A DNA stretch of 7,318 nt from Opitutaceae bacterium (GCA_020847775.1 JADLBI010000147.1:1-7318), one strand, 5' to 3'. Shown: positions 1 through 6,135, numbered from the stretch's first letter. The notes: generated by a model not told the origin, from the sequence alone. Numbers and translations are program-made.

Positions 1-1
1 G

Positions 2-265
2 CGCGGCGCCCAAGCCCGCGCCAATCTCTATGGCGCGACGGTGCGGCGGCTCGGCTCCCTCCCGCAATCCACCGCCACCGCCGCCGCGCTGCTGACCGAA
101 GCCGCGCTCACCTCGACCGATCCCTACGCGCTGGCCCTCGCCCGTTTGCAGCCTGTCTGGGAACGCACGCCCGGCCCCGACGCGACCGCATGGGCGGCGG
201 GCGCGCGCCGCTATCATCAGGCCGCCACGGCGGCCGTCACCCGCACCCTGGAGGAAACCCCATGA
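2..265 (+). CDS. C-terminal fragment of an enzyme, weakly FGGY carbohydrate kinase-like (5' end outside window)
   Basis: The frame is open from the first base of the window and ends at the TGA at 263-265, so only about 87 C-terminal residues are present. The GTG at 41 is just an internal codon. The tail is rich in Ala and probably helical. The pattern (V)RRLGSLPQ, then TATAAALLTEAAL, then a late ARRYHQA helix loosely resembles the end of FGGY sugar kinases, where an 'AALGAA' helix is followed by a final 'Y..LY..Y' helix. That match is weak and by eye, and the diagnostic FGGY motifs would lie upstream. The stop codon overlaps the start of the next gene (ATGA at 262-265), and the Shine-Dalgarno of that gene lies inside this one, so this is the upstream member of the same operon. 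A sugar kinase would fit beside the oxidoreductase. Coding status is solid and identity is not. Confidence 0.6.
   Translation, partial: RGAQARANLYGATVRRLGSLPQSTATAAALLTEAALTSTDPYALALARLQPVWERTPGPDATAWAAGARRYHQAATAAVTRTLEETP
250..254 (+). promoter_or_regulatory. Shine-Dalgarno (GGAGG) for the Gfo/Idh/MocA gene
   Basis: GGAGG followed by AAACCCC lies 7 bases before the ATG at 262. It is the only clear ribosome binding site in the operon and decides the start: the frame is also open upstream to an ATG at 190, but that start would overlap the previous gene heavily and put a non-conserved extension before the Rossmann fold. The next two genes have pyrimidine-rich DNA instead of an SD before their starts. 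Confidence 0.75.
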
Positions 266-1275
266 CCATCGGACTCGGCTTCATCGGCGTCGGCAATCAT
301 GGTCGGCATCACCTGCATGAATTTTCCCGCCTCCCCGGCGCGGCGCCGCGCCTCGTGTGCGACCTGAACCCCGCCCACGTGGAGGCCGCCCAGCGCGACT
401 TCCCCGGCACGACCGCCGCCGATGCCGCCACTCTCGTCGCCAGTCCCGCGATCGATGCCGTCGTCATCTGCACGCCTGCCGAAAGTCACCGCGCCTTGGT
501 CGAACTCGCCCTCGCGCATGGCCGGCATGTGCTGGTCGAGAAACCGCTGGCCCATGATCCGGCAGACGCCCGTGCCATTGCCGCCCTTGCCGCCGCGCAC
601 CCCGACCGCGTCGTCATGGTGGGACATTGCGAACGCTTCAACCGCGCCTACCTCGACGCACGGCGCGCCGTGACCGACGGTGAAGTGGGCACGCCGCGCT
701 TCATCGCCGCCAGCCGCCTCTCGCCCCTCCACCTCAATAACCGCGCGTGGCGACTTGGCCCGCTGGATACGGCAGTGCACGACATCGATCTTATCCTCTG
801 GCTGATGGGCGACCGGCCCGTGAGCGTGACGGCCCGCGCCGCCGAACGCGCCACCGGCGCCGGCTGGGATCATGTGACCTACGACATCCGCTTCGCCGGA
901 GGTGCGCTCGCCCAAGGCCACATCGGCTGGGTGGATTTTCGCAATGGCTATCCGCTGTCCCAAAACGCCCACCCGCGCCTCTTCCTCGACGGCACCGGCG
1001 GCAGCCTCACCGTCAACCTCTGGCAGCGCCCCGTCGCCGTCCACAACAACCAAGCCAACCGCTATTTCTGGCCCGATGAGGTCGTCATCGGCTATGGCGA
1101 CTACGCCACCGTCGTGACCGCCGCCGACGCCGCCTTCCTCCAAGCCATCGCCCACGGCGGCCCCTCGCCCATGCCCGCCGCTGATGCCGCCACCGCCTTG
1201 GCGGTCGCTCATGCGGCCTGGCAATCTGCCCGCGAGGACGGCCGCACCATCCCTCTCCCTCCCCCCGCGCCATGA
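262..1275 (+). CDS. Gfo/Idh/MocA family NAD(P)-dependent oxidoreductase
   Basis: This 337-residue protein has the usual length for the family. The N-terminal Rossmann fold starts at once with GFIGVGNHG (residues 6-14), the dinucleotide-binding glycine loop. DAVVICTP (65-72) is the end of a core strand, and VEKPLA (92-97) carries the family EKP motif, whose Lys normally takes part in catalysis. GHCERFN (121-127) begins the C-terminal domain. DTAVHDID (169-176) matches the conserved D-x-x-x-H-D-x-D segment, with His173 the likely catalytic acid/base. Family members oxidise or epimerise sugars, inositols, sugar nucleotides or related polyols in the cytoplasm. The substrate cannot be read from sequence; the GHxERFN pattern also occurs in sugar-nucleotide dehydrogenases. 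The start at 262 is supported by the GGAGG at 250. It overlaps both neighbours by ATGA (262-265 and 1272-1275), so it is an operon member. Family call sure, substrate unknown. Confidence 0.93.
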   Translation: MTIGLGFIGVGNHGRHHLHEFSRLPGAAPRLVCDLNPAHVEAAQRDFPGTTAADAATLVASPAIDAVVICTPAESHRALVELALAHGRHVLVEKPLAHDPADARAIAALAAAHPDRVVMVGHCERFNRAYLDARRAVTDGEVGTPRFIAASRLSPLHLNNRAWRLGPLDTAVHDIDLILWLMGDRPVSVTARAAERATGAGWDHVTYDIRFAGGALAQGHIGWVDFRNGYPLSQNAHPRLFLDGTGGSLTVNLWQRPVAVHNNQANRYFWPDEVVIGYGDYATVVTAADAAFLQAIAHGGPSPMPAADAATALAVAHAAWQSAREDGRTIPLPPPAP

Positions 1276-2120
1276 ATCCCGCCGAACCCAAACCGCTCCT
1301 CGAAACCATGACCTGGCCGGAGGCCCGCCGCGCCGCCCTCGCCAACCGCGTCGTGCTCCTGCCCGTCGGCGCCATCGAGCAGCATGGCCCGCACCTGCCG
1401 GTGGATGTGGACAACCGCATCGTCACTTGGCTCTGCGACGAAGCCGCCCGCCGCCGCCCCGACCTCGTGATGAGCGTGCCGCCCATCCACTACGGCTTCA
1501 ACACGCACAACATGGGTTTCCCCGGCACGGTCTCGGTCGAGGTCGAGCACTTCGTCAACTACGTGGCCGACGTGTGCCGCAGCTTTGTGCGCCAAGGCCA
1601 CAAACGCATCATCCTCATCAACGGCCACGGCTCCAACGCCATGCCCTGCGCGCTCGTCGCCCGCAAAATCGTCAACGAGCACGACGACGCCATCGCCGCC
1701 GCCATCAATCATTGGAGCCTCGCCCGCGACCTCGCCGCCAAAATCCGCGAGACCCCCGTAGGCGGCATGGCCCATGCCTGTGAGTTTGAAACCTCTTGGT
1801 ATCTGCATATCGCGCCCGACCGGGTTTACCCCGAGAAGGCCGTGGCCGACATGCTGGAGAAACGTTCCGCGCAAATCTGGGTGGACCTCATGGCCGGGGA
1901 CGGCCCGGTCGCCTTCATCGACGATTGGTCGCGCGTCTCCAACGGCTCGGGCGTGGAGGGCGACCCCGCCACCGCCAGTGCCGAAAAAGGCCGGCTCTTC
2001 GCCGAGGAGGAATTGAAAAACCTCCTCTCCTTCTGCGCCGAGTTTCAGACCCTGACCATCCCGCCGCGCCGTAACTACACCGCGCGCGGCTCCGATCCCA
2101 ACCCCTACTACGACGCATGA
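1272..2120 (+). CDS. Creatininase-family metal-dependent amidohydrolase
   Basis: The 282-residue product has the standard creatininase-superfamily length. LPVGAIEQHGPHLPVDVDN (30-48) is the family signature, giving predicted metal ligands Glu36, His38 and Asp47. LINGHGSN (115-122) contributes His119. AHACEFETS (167-175) is the third conserved segment, with Glu171 a probable ligand or catalytic residue. In creatininase itself the NGH segment reads NGHYEN; NGHGSN is closer to the other branches (for example MftE peptidase and the formamide hydrolases ArfB/FAPy deformylase type), so creatinine is not the expected substrate. The family opens cyclic or linear amide bonds using two divalent metals in the cytoplasm. 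The start overlaps the previous stop as ATGA and no SD precedes it (the sequence is CT/C-rich), so translation is probably coupled. The gene sits between an oxidoreductase and a second amide hydrolase, implying sequential processing of one amide-bearing substrate (inference). Confidence 0.9.
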   Translation: MNPAEPKPLLETMTWPEARRAALANRVVLLPVGAIEQHGPHLPVDVDNRIVTWLCDEAARRRPDLVMSVPPIHYGFNTHNMGFPGTVSVEVEHFVNYVADVCRSFVRQGHKRIILINGHGSNAMPCALVARKIVNEHDDAIAAAINHWSLARDLAAKIRETPVGGMAHACEFETSWYLHIAPDRVYPEKAVADMLEKRSAQIWVDLMAGDGPVAFIDDWSRVSNGSGVEGDPATASAEKGRLFAEEELKNLLSFCAEFQTLTIPPRRNYTARGSDPNPYYDA

Positions 2121-3025
2121 CCCCCGGCAAACATAGCCACCTCTGGTCTCCCCCCGGGCAGGGCGATCTGCCGGCCATCCCGGTGCGCACGTTGCACGGC
2201 GCCCAGCCCGGCCCGCACCTGCTCGCCACCGGCGGCGTCCACGGCGACGAGTATGAAGGCCCCGCCGCGCTTGAACAATGGTTCGCCGCCCTCGATCCGG
2301 CGCGCCTCGCCGGGCGCATCACGACGCTGCCCGTGGTCAATGTCGCCGCGTGGTCGGCCCGGCAGCGCCGCACTCCCGCCGACGACAGCGATCTCAACCG
2401 CGCCTTCCCCGGTGATCCCGCGGGCGGCCCCACCGCCCGCCTCGCCTTCGCCGTCTGGCAGGAATTCATCATCCCCGCGGATGCCGTGATCGACCTGCAC
2501 AGCGGTGGCATCGCCTTCAGGCACCTGCCACTCGCCGGTGTCTATGCCGGCGCGGGTGACCAAGCTCGGCGGCTCAGGTCCGCCTTCGACGCCCGCTTCC
2601 GCGCCTGGCTGATCCCCGATGCGCGCGGCGTGCTGAGCCGCGAAGCGCATCACGCCGGCAAAATCGCCGCCGGGATCGAATGGGGCGGTGGCGGCGCGCT
2701 CGACCCCGCCGGAGTCGCTGCGCTCGTGGACGCCCTCAACCGCTGCCTTGGCCTCCTCGGCCTCTCGACCGATCCCCAGCCCTCCGGCTCGCCCGATACC
2801 CAGCCACCCGTGGGCGGCGATTATGAAACCGCACCGGCTGCCGGCATCTTCTCGGCCAGCGTGCCACTCGGCATCCACGTCGCCGTCGGCGACCGCATCG
2901 GCACGCTCATCAATCCATTCACCGGCGTCACCACCGCGGTTGCGGCCCAGCGCGCCGGCCAGATCGCCGGCCTCGCCCATCGTGCCTGGCTTGATGCCGG
3001 CGACCGCATCGCCTACCTCGGCTAA
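2117..3025 (+). CDS. AstE/AspA-type (M14-like) zinc carboxypeptidase/deacylase
   Basis: This 302-residue protein belongs to the succinylglutamate desuccinylase/aspartoacylase family. GGVHGDEYEG (39-48) gives zinc ligands His42 and Glu45, and DLHSGG (126-131) gives the third ligand His128. DSDLNRAFPGD (90-100) is the characteristic substrate-carboxylate segment, with Asn94 and Arg95. GIEWGGGG (186-193) supplies Glu188, the probable general base. After a Pro/Ser-rich linker (about 218-233), residues 240-302 look like the small C-terminal beta domain of the family, with a biotinyl/lipoyl-like repeat of Gly-Asp turns (VAVGDRIG, LDAGDRIA). The family removes an acyl group from an N-acyl amino acid or similar compound. 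The exact substrate is not evident, and astE or aspA should not be assigned. It overlaps the creatininase-like gene by ATGA with no SD and is the last gene of the operon; a short hairpin follows 14 bases after the stop. Confidence 0.9.
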   Translation: MTPGKHSHLWSPPGQGDLPAIPVRTLHGAQPGPHLLATGGVHGDEYEGPAALEQWFAALDPARLAGRITTLPVVNVAAWSARQRRTPADDSDLNRAFPGDPAGGPTARLAFAVWQEFIIPADAVIDLHSGGIAFRHLPLAGVYAGAGDQARRLRSAFDARFRAWLIPDARGVLSREAHHAGKIAAGIEWGGGGALDPAGVAALVDALNRCLGLLGLSTDPQPSGSPDTQPPVGGDYETAPAAGIFSASVPLGIHVAVGDRIGTLINPFTGVTTAVAAQRAGQIAGLAHRAWLDAGDRIAYLG

Positions 3026-3038
3026 ACACCCGAAGGAT

Positions 3039-3060
3039 GCCCGCGTCGGGCGAAGTTTTC
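3039..3060. terminator. Possible weak terminator hairpin between convergent operon and tRNA-Leu
   Basis: GCCCG (3039-3043), a CGT loop, and CGGGC (3047-3051) form a 5-bp perfect hairpin, followed on the + strand by GAAGTTTTC. It lies just after the stop of the last operon gene and before the 3' end of the oppositely transcribed tRNA. The stem is short and the T-run is only four bases and displaced, so termination here is only a possibility. Confidence 0.3.
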
Positions 3061-3073
3061 ACGGAGCGAAGCA

Positions 3074-3158
3074 TGGTGCTCAGGACAGGACTCGAACCTG
3101 CACGCCTTACGGCACACGCCCCTCAAACGTGTGTGTCTACCAATTCCACCACCTGAGC
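3074..3158 (-). tRNA. tRNA-Leu (anticodon GAG), CCA encoded
   Basis: Read on the - strand, the gene begins GCTCAGG (acceptor 5' strand, 3158-3152) and ends CCTGAGC (3084-3078), then A73 and a genomically encoded CCA (3076-3074). The D-loop contains AATTGGTAGAC. The anticodon stem CACGT/GCGTG encloses the 7-base loop TTGAGGG, giving anticodon GAG (complement of 3122-3124), U33 and G37. A long variable arm (GCC-GTAA-GGC) marks it as class II, and Leu fits both the anticodon and the arm. The T-arm GCAGG-TTCGAGT-CCTGT is intact. The 85-base length with CCA is normal. It reads CUC/CUU, and CTC is visibly a favoured leucine codon in the neighbouring genes. It lies 81 bases downstream of pyrD on the same strand. 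No convincing separate promoter was found in the gap, so co-transcription with pyrD is possible. Confidence 0.95.
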
Positions 3159-3239
3159 AATTATGCGGGGGAAGGCGGACTAAGAGCAATCCACCGCGCC
3201 TTGTAAAGCCCTGAAATCAGACATTCCCGCAGCGGCGTT

Positions 3240-4298
3240 TCACCAAGCGCGGTCACGCAGGGAACGGGCTAGTTCGCCCGCAAAAAACGGTCCGCGATAG
3301 ATCATGCCCGTATAGAGCTGCACCAGCGTCGCCCCGGCATCGAGTTTCTCCGCCGCCGCGACCGAATTCATAATCCCGCCCGCGGCGATAATCGGCAAAC
3401 GTCCCTCGGTCGCGCGCGCAATAAAGTTCACAATCTGCGTGCTGTGGCGGCGCAACGGCGCGCCGCTCAACCCGCCGGCCTGCGCGACCGTGGCCAGCTC
3501 GCCGGGACGCGCCAGCGTGGTGTTGGTCGCGATGATGCCGTCGAGGCCGAACTCCGCGATCACAGCCAGCACTGAGTCGATCTGGTGGTAGCTCAAATCC
3601 GGCGCGATTTTCAACAGGAGCTGTTTACGGTCTTTGCCCGATGACGTCGCGCGGGCCCGGTTCGCCGCGCTGACCGCGCCAAGCAATTCCCGCAGGCGGT
3701 CTTCGTCTTGTAGTTTGCGCAAGTCCGGCGTGTTCGGGCTACTCACGTTGAGGACGAGGTAGTCCGCGTGGTCGGCCAATCGCCCAAAGCTGCCCAGATA
3801 GTCGGTCACCGCCTGATCCAACGACGCGACTTTCGACTTGCCGAGATTGATCCCCAGCGGAATTCGCCGCGCGCCCGGGCCGGGTTGCTTCGCCAAACGC
3901 CGCGACACGGCCTCGGCCCCGTCGTTGTTGAAACCCATGCGGTTGATCACCGCCTCTCGCGCGGGATACCGGAACAGACGCGGCCGCTCGTTGCCCGGCT
4001 GCCGCAGGTGCGTCACCGTGCCGATCTCGACGTGACCAAAACCCAAGGATGCCGCCGCAGGCCAAGCCCGGGCGTTTTTGTCAAAGCCCGCTGCCAGCCC
4101 CACCCGGTTGGGAAATTCGAGACCGAAACACTTCACAGGCCGCGCCGCCCCGCCGCGCCCCGCCCACGCCTCCATGATCCGGCACAGCGGAGGCACGCGC
4201 CCCAGCAGCGCCAGAGCATCCACGGCCAGTTCATGCGCATGCTCGGGGTCGCGCTTGAACAACACCGGCCGGAGGCATCTCTCGTAAATCAGTCCCAT
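3240..4298 (-). CDS. pyrD: Class 2 (quinone-dependent) dihydroorotate dehydrogenase
   Basis: PyrD oxidises dihydroorotate to orotate in de novo pyrimidine synthesis, passing electrons through FMN to membrane quinone. From the ATG at 4298 the product is 352 residues, slightly longer than the E. coli enzyme (336). The N-terminal segment containing FKRDPEHAHELA (14-25) matches the class 2 membrane/quinone-binding extension. AAGFDKN (69-75) carries FMN-contacting Lys74. NRMGFNNDG (119-127) is the orotate/FMN segment. LGINLGKSK (148-156) and NVSSPNTPDLR (184-194) follow, with Ser187 at the position of the class 2 catalytic serine. LLLKIAPD (227-234), IATNTTLAR (256-264), GGLSGAPL (275-282) and AAGGI (305-309) complete the phosphate/FMN barrel. 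A TTG at 4334 could add 12 residues, but the ATG start fits family N-termini better; neither has an SD. An Asp replaces the usual Gly in NTPGLR. It is divergent from the acidic-protein gene and has tRNA-Leu downstream. Confidence 0.96.
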   Translation of the reverse strand: MGLIYERCLRPVLFKRDPEHAHELAVDALALLGRVPPLCRIMEAWAGRGGAARPVKCFGLEFPNRVGLAAGFDKNARAWPAAASLGFGHVEIGTVTHLRQPGNERPRLFRYPAREAVINRMGFNNDGAEAVSRRLAKQPGPGARRIPLGINLGKSKVASLDQAVTDYLGSFGRLADHADYLVLNVSSPNTPDLRKLQDEDRLRELLGAVSAANRARATSSGKDRKQLLLKIAPDLSYHQIDSVLAVIAEFGLDGIIATNTTLARPGELATVAQAGGLSGAPLRRHSTQIVNFIARATEGRLPIIAAGGIMNSVAAAEKLDAGATLVQLYTGMIYRGPFFAGELARSLRDRAW

Positions 4299-4357
4299 GC
4301 GGCGCGACGATGAAACGGGTCGGCCAAAAATCAAGTGTGCGCCTTGTTAAACCCCTG

Positions 4358-4384
4358 TTGACTCATGGATTTCCGCGGTAGTTT
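4358..4384 (+). promoter_or_regulatory. Candidate sigma70-type promoter for the acidic-protein gene
   Basis: TTGACT (4358-4363), five of six matches to the -35 consensus, is followed 15 bases later by TAGTTT (4379-4384), a poor -10 element. It lies about 75 bases upstream of the ATG at 4461, in the 162-base divergent gap between pyrD and the acidic-protein gene. The good -35 and bad -10 with short spacing make this tentative. I found no better pair on the - strand for pyrD. Confidence 0.3.
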
Positions 4385-4460
4385 CCCAACGTGAGAATCC
4401 ACGGTTTTTCTGCTTGTTTTTTCAAACTCCCCTTGCACGCTGCGCCCCAATTTACCCTAC

Positions 4461-5231
4461 ATGGCCAAAGCTACTACATCTCTCGATTGGTGCGTCGTCC
4501 GTCTCGGCGAAGATCACAACTGGTGGGTCGCGGAAACGAGCGACCCGGTGCGCTGGGATGTGGACGGCCTGAGCATCGTCGATCCGCGCCAAGTCAACCA
4601 CCTCATCGAACTTGTTGATCCGCTGCGCGATTACGGCTTCGATCAGGACATCTTTGAAGCCGCCTTCATCCCCTTCCGAATCGAGAAGGAGCTCGGCAAC
4701 GGCAAGGTGCGCCTCAAGCGTGTCAAGGACTCCCTGTTTGAATCAGAAGAGTCGCTCTTCGCCCTCGCCGATAGTCTCGACGAGGAGAACGGTCCCTACG
4801 CCGACCTCATGGATCATCTCACGCGCTGCCGCGTCAAGATGCTCAACGACCTCATCGAGTTCGAATCCAAGCTCACCGTGGACGAAGTGGAGGACGAACT
4901 GCGCGAGGCGCAAAACGCCGATTTCATCGAGGGCATCGCCATCCACACCTTCAACGAGCTCAACGCCATCCTCGACTACATGCCGGCGGGCTACGAGGGC
5001 GACGATGACGCCCCCGCGAAAAATCGCGATCACGAGGACGATGCAGACCTGCCCGACCTCGACGCCGAGGAGGAGGAAAAACTCAAGAACGACGAATCCC
5101 TCAAGTGGGATGAGGACGAGGAAGAAGAAGACTCCGAAGTCAAAGACGACGACGAGGAGGATGAAGACGGTGACGACGAGGACGACAGCGACGACGACGA
5201 GGAGAAACGCCCCCGCCGCCGACGCCGCTGA
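4461..5231 (+). CDS. Conserved-looking hypothetical protein with long acidic tail and terminal arginine cluster
   Basis: I do not recognise a named family for this 256-residue protein. Residues 1-175 look like a soluble folded domain: an aromatic N-terminal part (LDWCVVRLGEDHNWWVAETS, 8-27), then several amphipathic helical stretches (about 44-56, 110-150, 155-172). Residues 181-248 are extremely acidic (about 43 of 68 are Asp or Glu, with runs such as DDDEEDEDGDDEDD) and must be disordered. The protein then ends abruptly in KRPRRRRR (249-256). There is no signal peptide or membrane segment, so it is cytoplasmic. Acidic tails of this kind occur in nucleic-acid mimics, histone/HU-binding proteins and the RNA polymerase delta subunit of Firmicutes, but the N-terminal domain does not visibly match delta. 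It is monocistronic, with a divergent upstream region and a strong terminator 25 bases after the stop. No SD is seen before the ATG. Coding is supported by the sharp codon bias and the terminator. Confidence 0.85.
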   Translation: MAKATTSLDWCVVRLGEDHNWWVAETSDPVRWDVDGLSIVDPRQVNHLIELVDPLRDYGFDQDIFEAAFIPFRIEKELGNGKVRLKRVKDSLFESEESLFALADSLDEENGPYADLMDHLTRCRVKMLNDLIEFESKLTVDEVEDELREAQNADFIEGIAIHTFNELNAILDYMPAGYEGDDDAPAKNRDHEDDADLPDLDAEEEEKLKNDESLKWDEDEEEEDSEVKDDDEEDEDGDDEDDSDDDEEKRPRRRRR

Positions 5232-5255
5232 GTTTTCACCACAAGCGCCACTCAC

Positions 5256-5284
5256 AAGGCGGGGCCGATTGGCCCCGCCTTTTT
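5256..5284 (+). terminator. Strong intrinsic (Rho-independent) terminator
   Basis: AAGGCGGGGCC (5256-5266), a GATT loop, and GGCCCCGCCTT (5271-5281) form an 11-bp perfect GC-rich stem, followed by a run of five T (5280-5284). It sits 24 bases after the stop of the acidic-protein gene and isolates it from the OPX gene. On the opposite strand only two A/T pairs follow the stem, so it is directional. Confidence 0.92.
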
Positions 5285-5361
5285 GCTTCAACCAACGCGA
5301 CTGGGCTTACGCGCGACCGTAGGGATTGCATTTTACCGGCGAATCCTCTGCCATCCCCGCG

Positions 5362-5952
5362 ATGCCCGCCTTGTTTCGTTTCCGCCCCTGCGCCTTGGCC
5401 TGCTTAATCATTGTCCTCGCGGGCTGCGCCACGGATGAAACCACCGGCACCAACCCGGTCATCCCCTCGACCGCTTCCGCCGCCCAGCTCCGCCCCGGTG
5501 ACAGTCTGTCTATCGCCCTGCAAAGCGTGCCCGACCCCACGACCAATGCCGTGCAGATTAATGAGCAAGGTCTCATCAGCCTGCCCTATATCGGCACCGT
5601 GACCGCGGCTGGCGGCACCACCGCCGAACTCGCCCAGCGCATCCGCGAAACCTACATCACACGCAAAATCTACAAGCAGGTGGATGTCTCCGTCACTGTG
5701 ACCGAGCGCTACGTTTATATCGGCGGCGAAGTTTCCCGCCCCGGGCGCATCATCTGGACGCCCGACCTCAGCTTGACCAAGGCCATCCAATCCGCCGGCG
5801 GTTTCACGCTCTACGCGAAGGAAACCAAGGTCATCCTCGCCCGCGACCAGCAGGCCTATGATCTCAACGTCAAGCTCGCGCAAAAAAATCCGGCCCAAGA
5901 CGTGCTCTTGATGCCCGGCGATTCCATCCAAGTGCCGCGCTCGGCGTTTTAG
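5362..5952 (+). CDS. Short OPX-type polysaccharide export lipoprotein (Poly_export + one SLBB domain)
   Basis: The product is an outer-membrane/periplasmic export protein of the Wza/GumB class, which forms the exit channel or conduit for exopolysaccharide. From the ATG at 5362 it has 196 residues. A lipoprotein signal follows RFRP: hydrophobic ALACLIIVLA, then lipobox LAGC with Cys22 as the lipidated residue. Residues 41-117 are the polysaccharide export domain (LRPGDSLSIAL at 43-53, then NEQGLISLPYIGTV at 67-80 and AQRIRETY at 91-98). Residues 118-162 are one SLBB domain (VYIGGEVSRPG at 118-128, AIQSAGGFT at 141-149), and MPGDSIQVP (184-192) ends it. A TTG at 5326 would add 12 residues before the signal and is less likely. 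It lacks the second SLBB repeat and C-terminal membrane helix of Wza and is close to GumB in size. No polymerase, copolymerase or glycosyltransferase gene adjoins it. Its TAG stop coincides with the edge of the inserted repeat element. Confidence 0.88.
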   Translation: MPALFRFRPCALACLIIVLAGCATDETTGTNPVIPSTASAAQLRPGDSLSIALQSVPDPTTNAVQINEQGLISLPYIGTVTAAGGTTAELAQRIRETYITRKIYKQVDVSVTVTERYVYIGGEVSRPGRIIWTPDLSLTKAIQSAGGFTLYAKETKVILARDQQAYDLNVKLAQKNPAQDVLLMPGDSIQVPRSAF

Positions 5953-6110
5953 AGCAGTTCCAATAAAGCTAAAGCCAGCGCGCTTATTCTGTCATTCTGA
6001 GGCGAAGCCAAAGAATCCAGCATTTCTCGAGCGTGCGGTAGAGCCAATGGATTCTTCGCTGCGCTCAGAATGACAATTATGTCGGCCACGATTTAATCTG
6101 AACCGCTCTA
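5950..6110. mobile_element. MITE-like element, 157 bp between TA dinucleotides (IS630/Tc1-mariner-type architecture)
   Basis: The block is bounded by TA (5950-5951) and TA (6109-6110). Just inside are GAGCAGTTC (5952-5960) and GAACCGCTC (6100-6108), inverted copies with one mismatch in nine. The similarity continues imperfectly inward (CAATAAA against the complement of TTTAATCT). The core is another inverted pair (5990-6075), so the whole unit is one imperfect palindrome. There is no coding capacity. TA duplication with short inverted ends is the signature of IS630/Tc1-mariner transposition, so the element was probably mobilised in trans. Both flanking TA dinucleotides are followed by G on the + strand, so the upstream gene keeps TAG whether the element is present or not. 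Confidence 0.6.
5990..6075. repeat. Inverted repeat with TGTCATTCTGAG / AAGAATCCA arms (hairpin core of the element)
   Basis: The left arm 5990-6019 starts TGTCATTCTGAG and ends AAGAATCCA. The right arm 6048-6075 starts TGGATTCTT and ends CTCAGAATGACA. The outer 12 and inner 9 bases of the arms pair perfectly, with a variable CGAAGC-type middle and a 28-base loop (6020-6047). From memory, near-identical TGTCATTCTGAG...GAAGAATC palindromes are dispersed in many unrelated bacterial genomes. In a transcript it would form a long hairpin downstream of the OPX gene, and being symmetric it could act on both converging transcripts. Confidence 0.75.
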
Positions 6111-6135
6111 GTTGGCGCTTTGGCGCGGTACCGCC

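Noticed and set aside
217..1224. Long open frame on the - strand opposite the Gfo/Idh gene (335 codons)
   Set aside because: Antisense shadow caused by GC-rich codon bias; Gly/Val/Ala-rich with no domain, while the + strand has full family motifs.
2108..2980. Long open frame on the - strand opposite the AstE-like gene (290 codons)
   Set aside because: Antisense shadow; the + strand has zinc-binding and catalytic motifs in order and overlaps the previous gene correctly.
4391..4618. Small + strand ORF starting GTG just upstream of the acidic-protein gene
   Set aside because: It overlaps the real gene in another frame, becomes Arg/Pro/Ser-rich as shadows do, and has no SD.
5030..5215. GAC/GAG-rich low-complexity DNA that might be called a tandem repeat
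   Set aside because: No constant repeat unit; it is explained by mixed Asp/Glu codons in the acidic tail.
4743..5291. Hydrophobic Val/Leu/Phe-rich - strand frame opposite the acidic tail that looks like a membrane protein
   Set aside because: It is only the reverse complement of Asp/Glu codons (GAC/GAG giving Val/Leu/Phe), runs into the terminator, and has no independent support.
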